Of a stretch of 64,000 nucleotides of DNA, positions 1 to 10,069 are shown piece by piece. This DNA comes from Phellopilus nigrolimitatus (taxonomy: Eukaryota; Basidiomycota; Agaricomycetes; Hymenochaetales; Hymenochaetaceae), in NCBI GenBank assembly GCA_021029095.1, contig JAJOHG010000112.1:23192-87191 (forward strand), read 5' to 3'. A model generated the notes under the pieces. That model made no database searches. It was not told the origin of the DNA and saw only the letters and a list, made by a program, of their open reading frames with translations. The stretch's first letter is position 1, and every line of letters starts with the position of its first letter. Both the position numbers and the translations under genes were made by a program.

Positions 1-660
1 TCCAAGCCGCACGCACGGTAAAGCGCCAAAAAAAAGCCCCCGAATGTATTCTTTACGGTTTAAAGTTCGCCTTCGTTTCCGCGGCGCCTGGGGCCGCCAG
101 CGCGTTTGACCGGTGTTTAGTAGTTTATAGACTCTTGGATTTTTTGGGACGGACGGGATGGAATAGATACCATATATTAGGCTCTGACAGCACTGAGGCT
201 GTCGCGTTACATGGATGGAAGTTTATATTCAAGTTATATCATGGTTTTAACGAGTCGCTAGCGCGCATCGCTGATTGTAGGTTCAGACTTAACGAGTCTG
301 TTTCATCGACTGGGGCCTTGTTGCCTTTTCATCCTCGAGGTAGTGTTTTGTTTGCTGTCGCAGACGCAAGAATGCACCAAGGATGTCGGCTTATTGGGAC
401 GACCTCCTCAATCCCGGAGGGATTAAATGTTGGCTTATTATTATGAGACAACTAGTATATTTGCACAAAAATTGTTCTTCACTTGGTATCGGAAATGCTT
501 TTACCGAGCGCGCGAGTACGAGGCAAACCAGTGAATCAAACCAAATTTTAAATCACAAACCACAATAGTTATGCCACACAACAGCACCCGTCGTCTCAAA
601 AGTGCCCGTTCCAACAGGGTTATCAGAGCATGGCCCCGTATACAGGGCTCCTGATAATAG
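1..660. other. Left edge, no gene recognised
   Basis: No convincing gene. An open frame of about 100 codons at 135-446 on the plus strand matches nothing I know and has no clear splice or promoter context. Homology to the other F-box A copies starts only at about 702, so this segment is unrelated to the F-box leader that occupies the same place in the right arm and in the third copy. Confidence 0.5.
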
Positions 661-662
661 TA

Positions 663-702
663 GGGGAGCTCAAAGTTGACTGAGACGCCTGCCTTTCACA
701 GC
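663..702 (+). repeat. Solo fragment of a terminal inverted repeat
   Basis: After a TA the sequence begins GGGGAGCTCAAAGTTGA and continues through a GCCTGCCTTTCACAGCG block. It matches the left end of the element at 6937-7440, with a short internal deletion. It stops where homology to the other F-box A leaders begins (about 702), so it marks the outer breakpoint of the left arm. Confidence 0.75.
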
Positions 703-1198
703 GGCCAGTTCCTCGTTCGTTCCTGACCTATGGTCCGCTGCTTACGACTTGTACAAGGGAGTCTCGTCTCAGAGAACACACACCATCGCTATCTACCGCA
801 TGTGTCTTGCATATCCGAACACCTAGAATAAAGAGCAGTGCTCTGACCGCTTTCGGAAGCTCTACTCGCGCATCGCTTCACAGAGAGACGCGTCTACGGT
901 CCGGAGGCGACCAGTTTTGAGCTTCATATACGTTGGATCGTAAGTCAAAAATCATCTCGGTCTCGAGTACAGATTTGGAAGCCTAGGATAACTAGTGCAG
1001 AGGGTTCCGCTCCGGGACCGCAGAAAGGAAGGGCGTACGGAGCACCCTTGAGTGGAAACTGAGGATCTCGGTCGAACAGCGCGCGCATCGGGGACCATTG
1101 GGAAGTAGCGCACGGCCTGCTCTCTCTGCCTTTTCTTCCACCTACTCACTCGAGGCGCGCAGCGTTCCAGACTCAGAGCTTGTTTTTTGCATCCGACC

Positions 1199-1261
1199 AT
1201 GGAGGACATCGTGAGCGAGGCCAGTTGCCACATTGTTACAAACCTACAGCAATGCTCCTGA
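1199..1261 (+). promoter_or_regulatory. Conserved 20-codon upstream ORF in the A leader
   Basis: An ATG in the context GACCATGGAGG opens a 20-codon frame ending TGA, 225 nt before the main ATG. The same frame, with only a few substitutions, sits at 60287-60349 and 63806-63868 in the other leaders. In the right arm a 10-nt deletion breaks it. The GTGAGC after codon 4 would also fit a 5' splice site, so a short first exon is an alternative reading. I found no downstream acceptor that would keep the main frame. Confidence 0.55.
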
Positions 1262-1423
1262 GCCCCAACAGCTTTGCTTTCCACCTCTGCAACATTGTGC
1301 GCATTGCTATCCACGACGGACTGGTAACCATCGTAGCAGCTGGTTACCAGCCTGGCGCAATTTGTGCGAGACATACAAAAATGTGCGCCCTGCCGTGCAT
1401 ATTGGCCATTTTATCATCGAGAA

Positions 1424-3122
1424 ATGCCTTTCGATGTCTATGCAGTTCCTGACGAAGTCTGGTTCAAAATCGCGTTGTGTTTGAGCTTAAAGGATGCCAT
1501 GCATCTCGAGGCTGTGGGTGTTCTCAATATGCTTACCTGGCCGAACAGCACTTCCATATACTTATTTACTTTGTTTCAGACGTGCAAGTTCTTCCTTGCG
1601 GTTGTTTCCAACAAATCCTTCTGGCTAAAACACCTCCGTGCGCTGGACCAAGACCACGCGCCCGATTTACCCCGCCACATCTCCGTCAGCGAGCTCCCTT
1701 GGTCTGAGCTGCGCTCCCTAGTTGTGCGCGCACACCGTCGGCATTCCAACTGCACCGACTTGCATACCACCCCGCTGCAGCCCACACGCGAGGTTATAGT
1801 TCCCAGTAAGTGGGAGATTAATTATGAGGGAGAGACCGACGGAGAGTGGCGTTATGAGCTGCTCCCGGGGGGCACACTACTTCTGGTCATGAGGCGTCCG
1901 GGATACTTACAGTGCTGGGATGTGCGGGATAAGCACTGTGTCTGGACGTACCAGCCGGACACCTCGTCTGTCACGAGCGACATGCCGGACACCTCGTCTG
2001 TCACGAGCGACATGCAGATGCCAGAAGTGTGCGACTTCAGCTATGACATGCAGGCCAACGGCGACGTGCGCGTGCTCGTGGTGAGCGAATCTACTGATAA
2101 TGAACCCACTGAAATGTAAGAAACGCATTATCGACTCGAGCGGAACATTTAAACTGCCATGTCATACTGATACTCTACTGCTATTCAGAACTCTAGAAAT
2201 AATCCAAATCCAGCCCCAGACAGGGACAGAGACACCGCTTTACAAGTCCGAGCCGAAAGGCCTTAATGAATCGAACGGGATAGTATCATTTTCAAAGTTG
2301 AGTGGCGATGTGTTAGCAGTCTGCTTGTACGGCCAACTTGTCCTGACATTCTGGAAAGAAGGCCGCTCGGTCACAATTTGTGAGGTGCGTATCTGTACAT
2401 CTTATGAAGGCACAGAAGTTGAAAATGATCAATTTTTCTCTGTACAGAGTCTTTTCGTCGCCGCAGACCTGATTGACGGCTATCTCATTGGCGTGGTCCA
2501 CGGGAGCAAGTTAGTTATTGCCACTCAGCTTTCGTCCATACACGACATCCGGCCTTGCGCTGCGATATCACATCCAACACCAGAACTGTCGCTCGACAAG
2601 ATTCCTTATGCCAGCTGTCTCATCCCCTCTCGCCCACACTTGAGCTTTATGCTAGCCGCATTTTCCGTCTGCACCTTCCATTGGATGGCCGAGGCAGAAA
2701 GAAAACGGAAAGGTATCGCGATCACCGTGACAAGCCATGTATGGAATGAACAAATCTCGCGCCTCTCTTCTGTAGTGGACTCTTTTGCCCTGGAGACTGC
2801 TGCAGACATACCCAGCGCGTCTGGGTCTGAGGCCGTGTGTCCAAATGACGGCATTCCACACCTTATGCAGGTTGTGCATTCAAAGTCCATAGTCTTCAAC
2901 AGCCTTGCGAGTCAACCCTCACAAGCCGGCTCGACAGCGATCTTCTCTAAATGGAATGAAGCCTTCATGTGGGAGTTCGCTACCATCTCTCATGGGAAAG
3001 AAGTAGTATTCCACACTCTCGACATTCCAGACAAGGTGAACGTGTATGTAGAGTTCTACAGCGGGGCAACTCACTTCCAGGCAAAGGACGGCAAATCTGT
3101 CGTCATCAAGTATTTCGACTAA
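1424..3122 (+). CDS. F-box-like protein, family A, left-arm copy
   Basis: Four exons (1424-1513, 1580-2115, 2189-2384, 2448-3122) joined by GT-AG introns of 66, 73 and 63 nt give 498 aa. The N-terminus (VPDEVWFKIALCLSLKDAMH) is F-box-like: proline-aspartate, leucine-rich helix, then a TCKFF segment after intron 1. The rest is a long substrate-side region without zinc or WD motifs that I recognise, ending VIKYFD. F-box proteins bind Skp1 in SCF ubiquitin ligases through this N-terminal part; the substrate is unknown. The ATG was chosen because all three A copies start there (MPFD). An internal 30-bp tandem duplication adds ten residues relative to the right-arm copy. Gene B converges on it from 5208-6801. 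F-box assignment is from motif only. Confidence 0.8.
1954..2013 (+). repeat. 30-bp in-frame tandem duplication in F-box A
   Basis: Two identical 30-bp units (1954-1983 and 1984-2013) encode the same ten residues twice. The right-arm and third copies have one unit. The total length difference between the arm copies of the A gene is exactly 30 bp. Confidence 0.95.
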
Positions 3123-4291
3123 GGATTTGTATGTTGACTGAATTGTGTTTTTCAGTCGACACATAGATATCAGCTTATCGTCGAGTAATATTTGTCAATT
3201 GAAACTGTTGAGATTATGGACTGTGACTGTGACGTTCTGTGACTTAGTACTATACAGTAGCAGACTTTATAGTCGGACTACAGTGCGTGAAGGCAAGACC
3301 TTGCAACTGCATACAGCCTCGAATTTTGCGAGTTAGAAAATTCGGGTTGCACTTTCGTAATAGAAGTAAGAAAGATATGCACATTTATGCAGTTTCCCGT
3401 TTTTGGTAATAATGTTTCAAAAATTTCGCTGAAAAATAAATAATAAGTAAATAAATAATAAACTAAATAATAAACAGTTACATCTGTATCTCAAATAAGC
3501 CTATACAAGCCGTAAAATGGCCGAACGGAGTGTATAAACATCATCAGGGCGGATTTTCATTTAAGTTAAGCGAGTATATTATGTAATACAGTCTAAATAT
3601 GGTAAGCCGCTACATATTATTACTATGTATAGTACTTGTTTCAAAACTTTTCAGTCAAAATTTTTGTTTTTCAGCAACTCATAAAACTCTTCAACAGGCG
3701 TTGAAGATATGGTTTATCCCTATCCGAATCAACTCTAAATGAGGCTAACCATATGATACAGCGAGGCTAGAAACCAGAGGTTTTCGGAGCTTGCCAGGTT
3801 GTTACTTCTTGCCTTCACGCACTGTAGAGCGGTTTGTAGTTCTTGGTCGGAAATAACTGCGTTATCGAAGGCCCAGCAAAAAGCTCGACTTCTGAATTTC
3901 TTTAGAAACGTTGTGTAGCAGACTATGAATCCTTGGAATATAAAACTGCAGCGACTGTTTACAATGCATGACTTGAGTGTAACATGTGCGTGGCACAGAC
4001 GCACATGGCATGTGGCGAGGCTGGTGTAGATGTGGAAGAGACAGAGCGACGCGGTGCCTATGCAGCCTACCGGGAGGGGCGTGAAGTCCGGGTTGATTAA
4101 TTGTGTCGTTCCTTCAACATTCACGACTGAGCGTACTGAGGAATAGCGCGAGAATCCAAGAGCCGGGAACGAGCTGGCGTAGAAACTGCGGGCCATGCCG
4201 ATTCAGTTGTGGACTGAGAAACGGGCATCAGCGAAGGTGAAATAAAAGCGGCCGTGTTGACGCTTGCATGCAGAGATAGTGTTCTCAAAGG

Positions 4292-4341
4292 CCAGGTCGG
4301 TTCGGGTCAGGGTGTTTCCCACTGACCCTGACCCGACCTGG
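4292..4341. repeat. Strong hairpin (inverted repeat)
   Basis: CCAGGTC (4292-4298) pairs with GACCTGG (4335-4341), and GGGTCAGGGT (4304-4313) with ACCCTGACCC (4325-4334), around an 11-nt loop and a 5-nt bulge. The same structure is kept at about 30064-30114 in the other arm. Confidence 0.8.
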
Positions 4342-5134
4342 TCAGTGTCTACGGGCGAGCATTTACGGCATATTGCTCGGAGCCCGTTGAAAAGGAGGAT
4401 GGACCCGTCCTTGAGGCACCCTGCATAATTCGCTTCTTCCTTCGTGGGCGGTACTGACGCCGCTTTCTGCAGCTCCTGTTGTTCAGTGGGCGGGTGCTTA
4501 GATCCAAACCAGTCCGCGCACTGTGTACGATATCCGCGAACCGGAAAAGAATCCGTTCTCCCCATTGACCGAGTCACGCTTCCCGTATCAATGTCTTGCG
4601 TTGCGGCGCATTGTTGGTGCCGACACATTCCCGCGTCGTCCTCGCAGCCCGCGCGGGTGCCTCAGCGCCGTCCCCCTGCCGTACCTGTACATAATTCTCA
4701 GCTCGCCTTGCCCAGCTGACAGAGACGCTTCTAGATTTTGGCCCGTGTGCAGGAGGCGCGCACCGTCGAGTGTTTGTAAGGAGGATCGCACTTGAACTAG
4801 GAAAGCCTGCCGAACAGACTCCAGCGCGCACCCGCGAAATCTGGGCCAGCAAAGGCCCGTCTCGAGCGCCAGTGCGGTCGCGTGTAGCTCGTTTGCAAGA
4901 AATGTCAACCGAGGAGTATTTACAATGAGGGTCGTGCGAAGGACTACATGCAGGGAGACAGCAAACAAACCGCCAGAGCGCTCGAGAGCGCAAGGAACGC
5001 GCCCTTGCAAGATATATTGGAGCTGGGGCTGCGTTAGATAACAAGGTGATCTCCAAAGACAAGATGCAGAACTGAAATGCTGAAAGACAAAGATAGAACA
5101 CAGCTTAATGGCGAAGGTTACATACGCTCTACGC

Positions 5135-5159
5135 AAAAAAAAAAAAAAAAAAAAAAAAA
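5135..5159 (+). repeat. Poly(A) tract, 25 nt
   Basis: An uninterrupted run of 25 A. The right-arm counterpart is 20 T at 29206-29225, followed there by about 34 nt that are missing here. It lies just beyond the 3' end of F-box B. No flanking target duplication was found that would identify it as a retroposon tail. Confidence 0.9.
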
Positions 5160-5207
5160 CGGATCGCGTGGCAACGAAACAAAAGTGTCACGGGCGATAA
5201 CTCCCAG

Positions 5208-6801
5208 CTAATCAAAATACGAGATCCTCGCTTCGCATGATTTGCTCGACGACGAACGCTTTTCCATCCAGAGAATAGCACCGCTGTACGGATCCATTCC
5301 GTAGCAATCGATTCCGCGAGGCGGTAGCTTGCGACACAGCCTGTCGTTTGGCTCATCTCGAATTATCCGATGTATGTCAGACCCGTAAAGTCCCTGCGAC
5401 CCCGGAACAGCAAGTCGCCCAGACTGAGATGAAACTATTCCAGGCCGAAGTTCGTCACCATCAAGATGAAGTGATGCTGTGTATTTATACTCGAATGTCC
5501 GTGCCTGAGGTGTGAAGGAATAGGGCAGAGCCATTATGCTAGAACCATGATCTCCACGGAAAGACGCGAAGAGACATATATAAATATTGCTCTCCTGTCT
5601 CCAGAACGCATTAAATGCCTGCATATCAATTGCGTACGGGTGACAGTTGCTGAGCTGGAAGTCTGCTTCTGTTACAGCTGGTGAAGTATTCATGTGAATG
5701 GCCGGCGGTGGTCCCCCCTGTCCAGACAGAGCTTCAAGAGCCTGATGGACGTCCGTCACTCGCAGTATGAAGTTTTTGGCCGGGTGCACAGGAAAGTGGA
5801 CGGTAAACAGAAATCTCCGGACTAGTCGGCTTGCTTCTATGATACTATCCTAAAGCGATTAGAAATGAGAAACAGCACTCGTTGCTAACGGCGGCGAAGC
5901 TTACGCATTCAAAACTCGCGCAACAAGACAATTTCCAATCTAAAAAGCTCATGTCTTTTGTATGGCCGACGAGGACAATGTGATCGCCCTGCAAGTATAA
6001 ATTACGCGGATAAACGCCGTTTAGTCGGTGATCGTATATCGTGTCCGAGCGCCTTTGACGAAGGTCGATTTCAAAAACCTTGATTGCCGTCCTGAAAAGC
6101 GAATATGTCAATGCACACTTGTTTGCCAAATTAAAGAAGAAACAAAATCAGACACTTTATGTCTTGTAGAAGAATCAGTCACAGCCAAGGCAACTCTCAG
6201 TACGTTCTCCGCGATACGATCTACTCCATACCCCCACAGCCTCCGTGCAGGTGAGTCGGAGCAGTCTGGGTCTGGATATAGCCAGATCTGCTCGTCATTC
6301 GATACTTCAAGTAATTGCACGTAGTCATCCAGGTACGATCGGCATGTCGACCATTGGACCACCAAATAGTCACCTCCTGACACGATATAAGCTTTCTCGA
6401 CGACCAGAGCAGGCTTTCGTATGGGTTTATCAAAGATGACCTTGATTTCGCGCGTGGCTTTTGGAGAAGGCGAGTTCCAGTTCTTGTTTCCGCGCACGGC
6501 ACGAACGACCAGCGCCTTAAGGCCGGTGCAGTCAAGCGACTCGAGCGAGACGTGTGGAGGAAGGTCTGGCGCGCACTCATTGGGAAGACCACGCAAGTGG
6601 GCCAACCAAAGGTGTCGGGTAGCAGCTATATCTCGCAGGACTCTGCACGTCTGTAAAATGACATTTAGTCCCGCTGCCGGACAGATGGCCAAGGTAACGC
6701 GCCGTCTCGATCCGCAGCACATCCTCCACATCGCAAAGAGCGAGAACTCTCAGCAAGACGTCCGTGGAGAGGTCGACGAGCCTCTGCTGCTTCGATATCA
6801 T
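5208..6801 (-). CDS. F-box-like protein, family B, left-arm copy
   Basis: Exons on the minus strand are 6801-6703, 6650-6154, 6091-5905 and 5849-5208, giving 474 aa with a whole number of codons. The N-terminus is a good F-box (RLVDLSTDVLLRVLALCDVE), followed after intron 1 by TCRVLRDIAATRHLWL. The C-terminus ends ISYFD. All three introns sit at the same place and phase (0, 2, 0) as in family A, so A and B are ancient paralogues. Intron 1 has a GC donor (ACG|GCGCGT) in both copies of B, and intron 2 uses a weak GT. An ATG at 6900 in the same frame is possible; 6801 was chosen because the right copy starts next to RLVDL. Role inferred: SCF substrate adaptor, substrate unknown. Confidence 0.8.
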
Positions 6802-6936
6802 TCTGGAGGAGGAGCTGCTGCAGAGAAGTGGATTCGAACAAGCTATGTAGCGGAGAAGTTGGTCGAGGTCCAGTGACACGTGTGACTTACGTATGTACAC
6901 CCGAAAGTAGATTACCTTGTTTGGTCACCCACAATA

Positions 6937-7440
6937 GGGGAGCTCAAAGTTGAGCTCGTCTTTCCTGAGACTGAGATGCCTGCCTTTTACAGCGATTCAG
7001 AGATGACCCGGCATGTCGGCTTTGAAGCTCGCTACAGAGCTTGGTCAGCTCGCAAACACGACCACCGGCAACCTATTCAGGTGCACTAGGGTTTAAGATA
7101 TCGAGGTACTCGTTCCGAAAGCAATCGACATCCTCACAGCCTCGATTGTCCTTCTAAAACATTATAGAAATAGCATTTGGTCGCTCTACAATAAATATTT
7201 TGTAAACATATATAGAAGAAAATAAAAATAAAAATAAAAACTCATGACGCATGCTTGTGCCGGAGCGTGCCAATTTGATGCGAAGCAAGCGTAACCCTAT
7301 TAGTATTATACCTGAATGTAGTGTAGGTTGCCGGAGGTCGCGTTTGCGAGCTGCAGCGAGCTTGAAAGCCGACATGCCGGTCATCTGTAGAAGGCATGCA
7401 TCTCAGTCTCAGGAAAGACGAGCTCAACTTAAAGCACCCC
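6937..7440. mobile_element. MITE-like element with ~140-bp TIRs
   Basis: The left end (GGGGAGCTCAAAGTTGAGCT and onward to about 7080) is repeated in reverse complement from about 7320 to 7440, with small indels. Both ends are flanked by TA (6935-6936 and 7441-7442), as expected of a TA target duplication. The roughly 200-bp centre is AT-rich and has no transposase. The left end falls exactly where homology between the two arms stops. It is non-autonomous and its family is not assigned. Confidence 0.8.
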
Positions 7441-7442
7441 TA

Positions 7443-10069
7443 CTAGCTTTCGAGTCCACGTCCATACTTCGTTATAACACTCACGTTTTCTCGCATTTGG
7501 AGTTGAGGCGTAAGACGAAGCAAGTTTGAGCTCTTTCTGAGTCTTGGAGCGACGAACAGCGCTAAAAAAGGAAAACAACGCCGAGCTCAAGCACCATGTC
7601 TTTGAATCGGGTATCCTTGAAATGGCTGGACTTCTCAGACTGGTTTCAAAAGAATGCCGTAGAGCGAAGCTAGGAAGCTGTCGGAGGAAGAAAAGTCGCG
7701 TCACCGCGTCGACGACGGAGCGTCCGAGTCCTCACGATTGTGCGCGTTGTGACTGTCCACACCTGTACTCCTGCACAACGACCAACATCCCTTGGGAGGA
7801 GAAGAAACTCGCATGTCTTGCTAATCTAGACCACGATTATGCAGGAAAGATTCCATTTCATAAAGAGGCTCGGAAGGCTGAGGCTGACGGCGGTCTGCGG
7901 TCTGCCAGCCTCCTCCCTCGAACGGGCTTATGCTATATAAACCTGTTTCTCTGCCCTTTCCTTGTCTTCTTCATCTTTTGTTTCTCTCGCACTCGCAGCC
8001 AAGACGCTGCCCGAACACTTCGCCCGTCAGCGCTGTCCTAGTCGTCAGAATTAACATTGACGGGCCGTAACACCGCAAGCTCGAAACACCCTGCTCGCTC
8101 GCTTTTCCGCGAACTTGACTTTGCTCCTTGGTTCGATAAGCCACGCTTTCGCGAGAAGTTAGTCAGGAAAACTGTCAGAACGGCAATGTTTACGTTACGC
8201 TTGCCTAGGAACGACCCGAGCACCACCCTCCTGATCTGGCGTAGAGGTCAAGAGAAGATGGAGAACTTATGTTCGGAAATGTGAACCTCTCTACTTCTGA
8301 GCCTTCAGTAACGTTGCGGACGTTGCGGACGACAAATATTTAGTCCCGATACTTGTTCAAGTTCTTGAGGTCCACAGAGACTTGAAGACCTCATTCTCCC
8401 TCTTGGCTTCAAACAAATGCGGACTTACTGCCCTGGCTCTCCTATATCTAACACCGATTCGTGAGTTCGACTTAGAAAGTACACGATGATCAGAAACTTC
8501 GTCGTAATTTCCACAACGGCCGAGAATGTATTGCTCCACTGTTCTCGAAAGGACGTTTCATCCGGTAGAACGGAGTATTGCACCGGGCGGTGTTTCGGGA
8601 TAAGTAGCTACTTCCGGTGAGTTTCGCTATTTGACTTTTCCTTTCTCGTTCATCTGATTCTCCATTCTGAATCTATTGGACAAGACTGAATTGGACACTC
8701 TTCCTCGTTTCTGAAAGTACGCACAGCTGTTACGTACGCGTAAGCGCTTTTCGATAAGGGACTTCAGACTCGAGAGCGAGCTTCTTCGCTCCGCACGATT
8801 AAAAATAGTGCCAGTACTAACTTTGAGGCGCATGGAGTAGCCCCGATACACCATGCCCACCCCAAAGGGTCAAGCGGAAAAGTTCGATGTCGACATGACG
8901 CAACCGACTTCTTCAGGTGCCATTCGCTTGCTCGACAAGACCTCATACGTCACTGCGGGCTACGGCGAATTCGGGATATCTTCACCTCATCTCTCGTCGT
9001 GGATAAGTCGTCTTCGTCGTCTTCACGACCTTATCGTCTTCCTTTTTGCCGGCAAGGACGCTCGCTGCACTGACGCCTTTTCATGCAAGTTGATGTCGCC
9101 CAGTCCCAGACTTCGCTCTTCGAATTCAAGCGCTCCGAAAGTGAACAGACGCCTAAACTCGAAATAACCCTCAGGCACTTCCACACCCCGCTCTGGCAAT
9201 GGCATGCCCTCGAGAAAGTCCCGCATGCGCCATCACCTGATCTTGAAGTACTCTTATCCTCTCGCTCTTGCATTTGGATCCTGCCTAGACGTCAACTGCT
9301 CCGTGCGGCTGAAATCGCCCGCCCTAATCTTCGAATATTCGCCACGGCGGACGACATATAAACAAAGGAGAAGGTTTGACCCCGGGAACTTGGAAAGAGA
9401 TGAACGGGAGCAACCGTTCCCAATCGGAGATCCTTATATAATCCGTACGTTTTCGTCCCTGGTCGCCTACTTAATATCACTCATCATAACATACGTAGAG
9501 ACGTTGAGATGAAAGCTTATACCAACTGGCATCCTGGAGGGCATATGCAATAACCACTTCACCGGACCGTTCAATGTCGGAGACGTCCGGGAGGCTACAG
9601 TTCCTTACAAGCCTTTTGCACGAGGAGATCACAGGCACCAGGTTCGAGTGCGCTCTATAATTTTATCAGGTTCACCGAACGATGATTGCGATCGGTGCTT
9701 ATTTTCATTGGGTTCCACGGTTACAATGCGTCATTTTATTCTTGAACAAGTTTCCGGTTACAGAAAGAACATTGATTTTATACTGCTTTATGTGCGTGCG
9801 CGAATGCCAGTTAGATGTTTTTTGATCTGACAAAGAACATTGTTATCGGATGCAAGACGTAGTAGTCAGGTCGCAGTTTTACGAGGGGAAGTGGCTTACA
9901 AAACTCGTATGCATGTAGATATTGAGAACGCAAAGCAAGGCACAACAGGACGGTAAAATCAAAACACGAAAACGAATCAATCAAGTAAAGGTCTAAGGTA
10001 TGGTAGCACCGCTTTCAGATACATGAGCTGAATTCCCAGGTCCATCTCGCCTACAGCCGATTTTGACGT
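7443..10069. other. 2.6 kb without a recognised gene
   Basis: A TATA-like GCTATATAAACC at about 7930 is followed by a long CT-rich stretch, which resembles a promoter plus leader, but no plausible coding start follows. A 104-codon plus-strand frame at 8853-9167, starting in a good ATG context, has no family resemblance. It could be a small or decayed gene. I see no LTRs or transposase. Confidence 0.4.

Larger units (their letters stand above)
3123..5207. other. Middle block between convergent F-box genes (left arm)
   Basis: No gene supported. 3201-3904 is present only in this arm and is AT-rich. It includes a 21-bp segment near 3280 repeated inverted near 3813. Reverse-strand open frames at 3735-4196, 4203-4628 and 4588-5136 have recognisable counterparts in the right arm, but one of these is frameshifted there by a 14-nt insertion. 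I therefore read them as decayed or chance frames and recognise no domain. Confidence 0.5.
702..6927 (+). repeat. Left arm of large inverted duplication (F-box A + B)
   Basis: This stretch is repeated in reverse complement at about 27445-32973. Gene order is A (forward), a non-coding middle block, then B (reverse). Identity varies along the arm: the A coding region is nearly identical between arms, the middle block and B are a few percent diverged, and the A leader (702-1366) is clearly more diverged. The left arm carries 704 bp (3201-3904) that the right arm lacks. The outer end meets a solo TIR fragment and the inner end meets a complete TIR element. Confidence 0.9.

Noticed and set aside
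1424..3122. WD40 or kelch repeats in the F-box protein C-terminus
   Set aside because: Isolated tryptophans occur, but there is no regular repeat spacing or GH/WD signature.
4292..4341. Telomere-like repeat
   Set aside because: GGGTCAGGGT occurs only as a hairpin arm, not in tandem.
3735..5136. A third gene between F-box A and B
   Set aside because: Frames are partly shared by both arms but one is frameshifted in the right arm, and no domain, splice pattern or promoter is visible.
5135..5159. Poly(A) as the tail of a retroposon
   Set aside because: No target-site duplication or plus-strand source sequence could be seen. The tract differs in length between arms, as expected of a simple homopolymer.
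7930..8041. A highly expressed gene starting after the TATA and CT-rich leader
   Set aside because: No ATG with a credible downstream frame follows within 500 bp.
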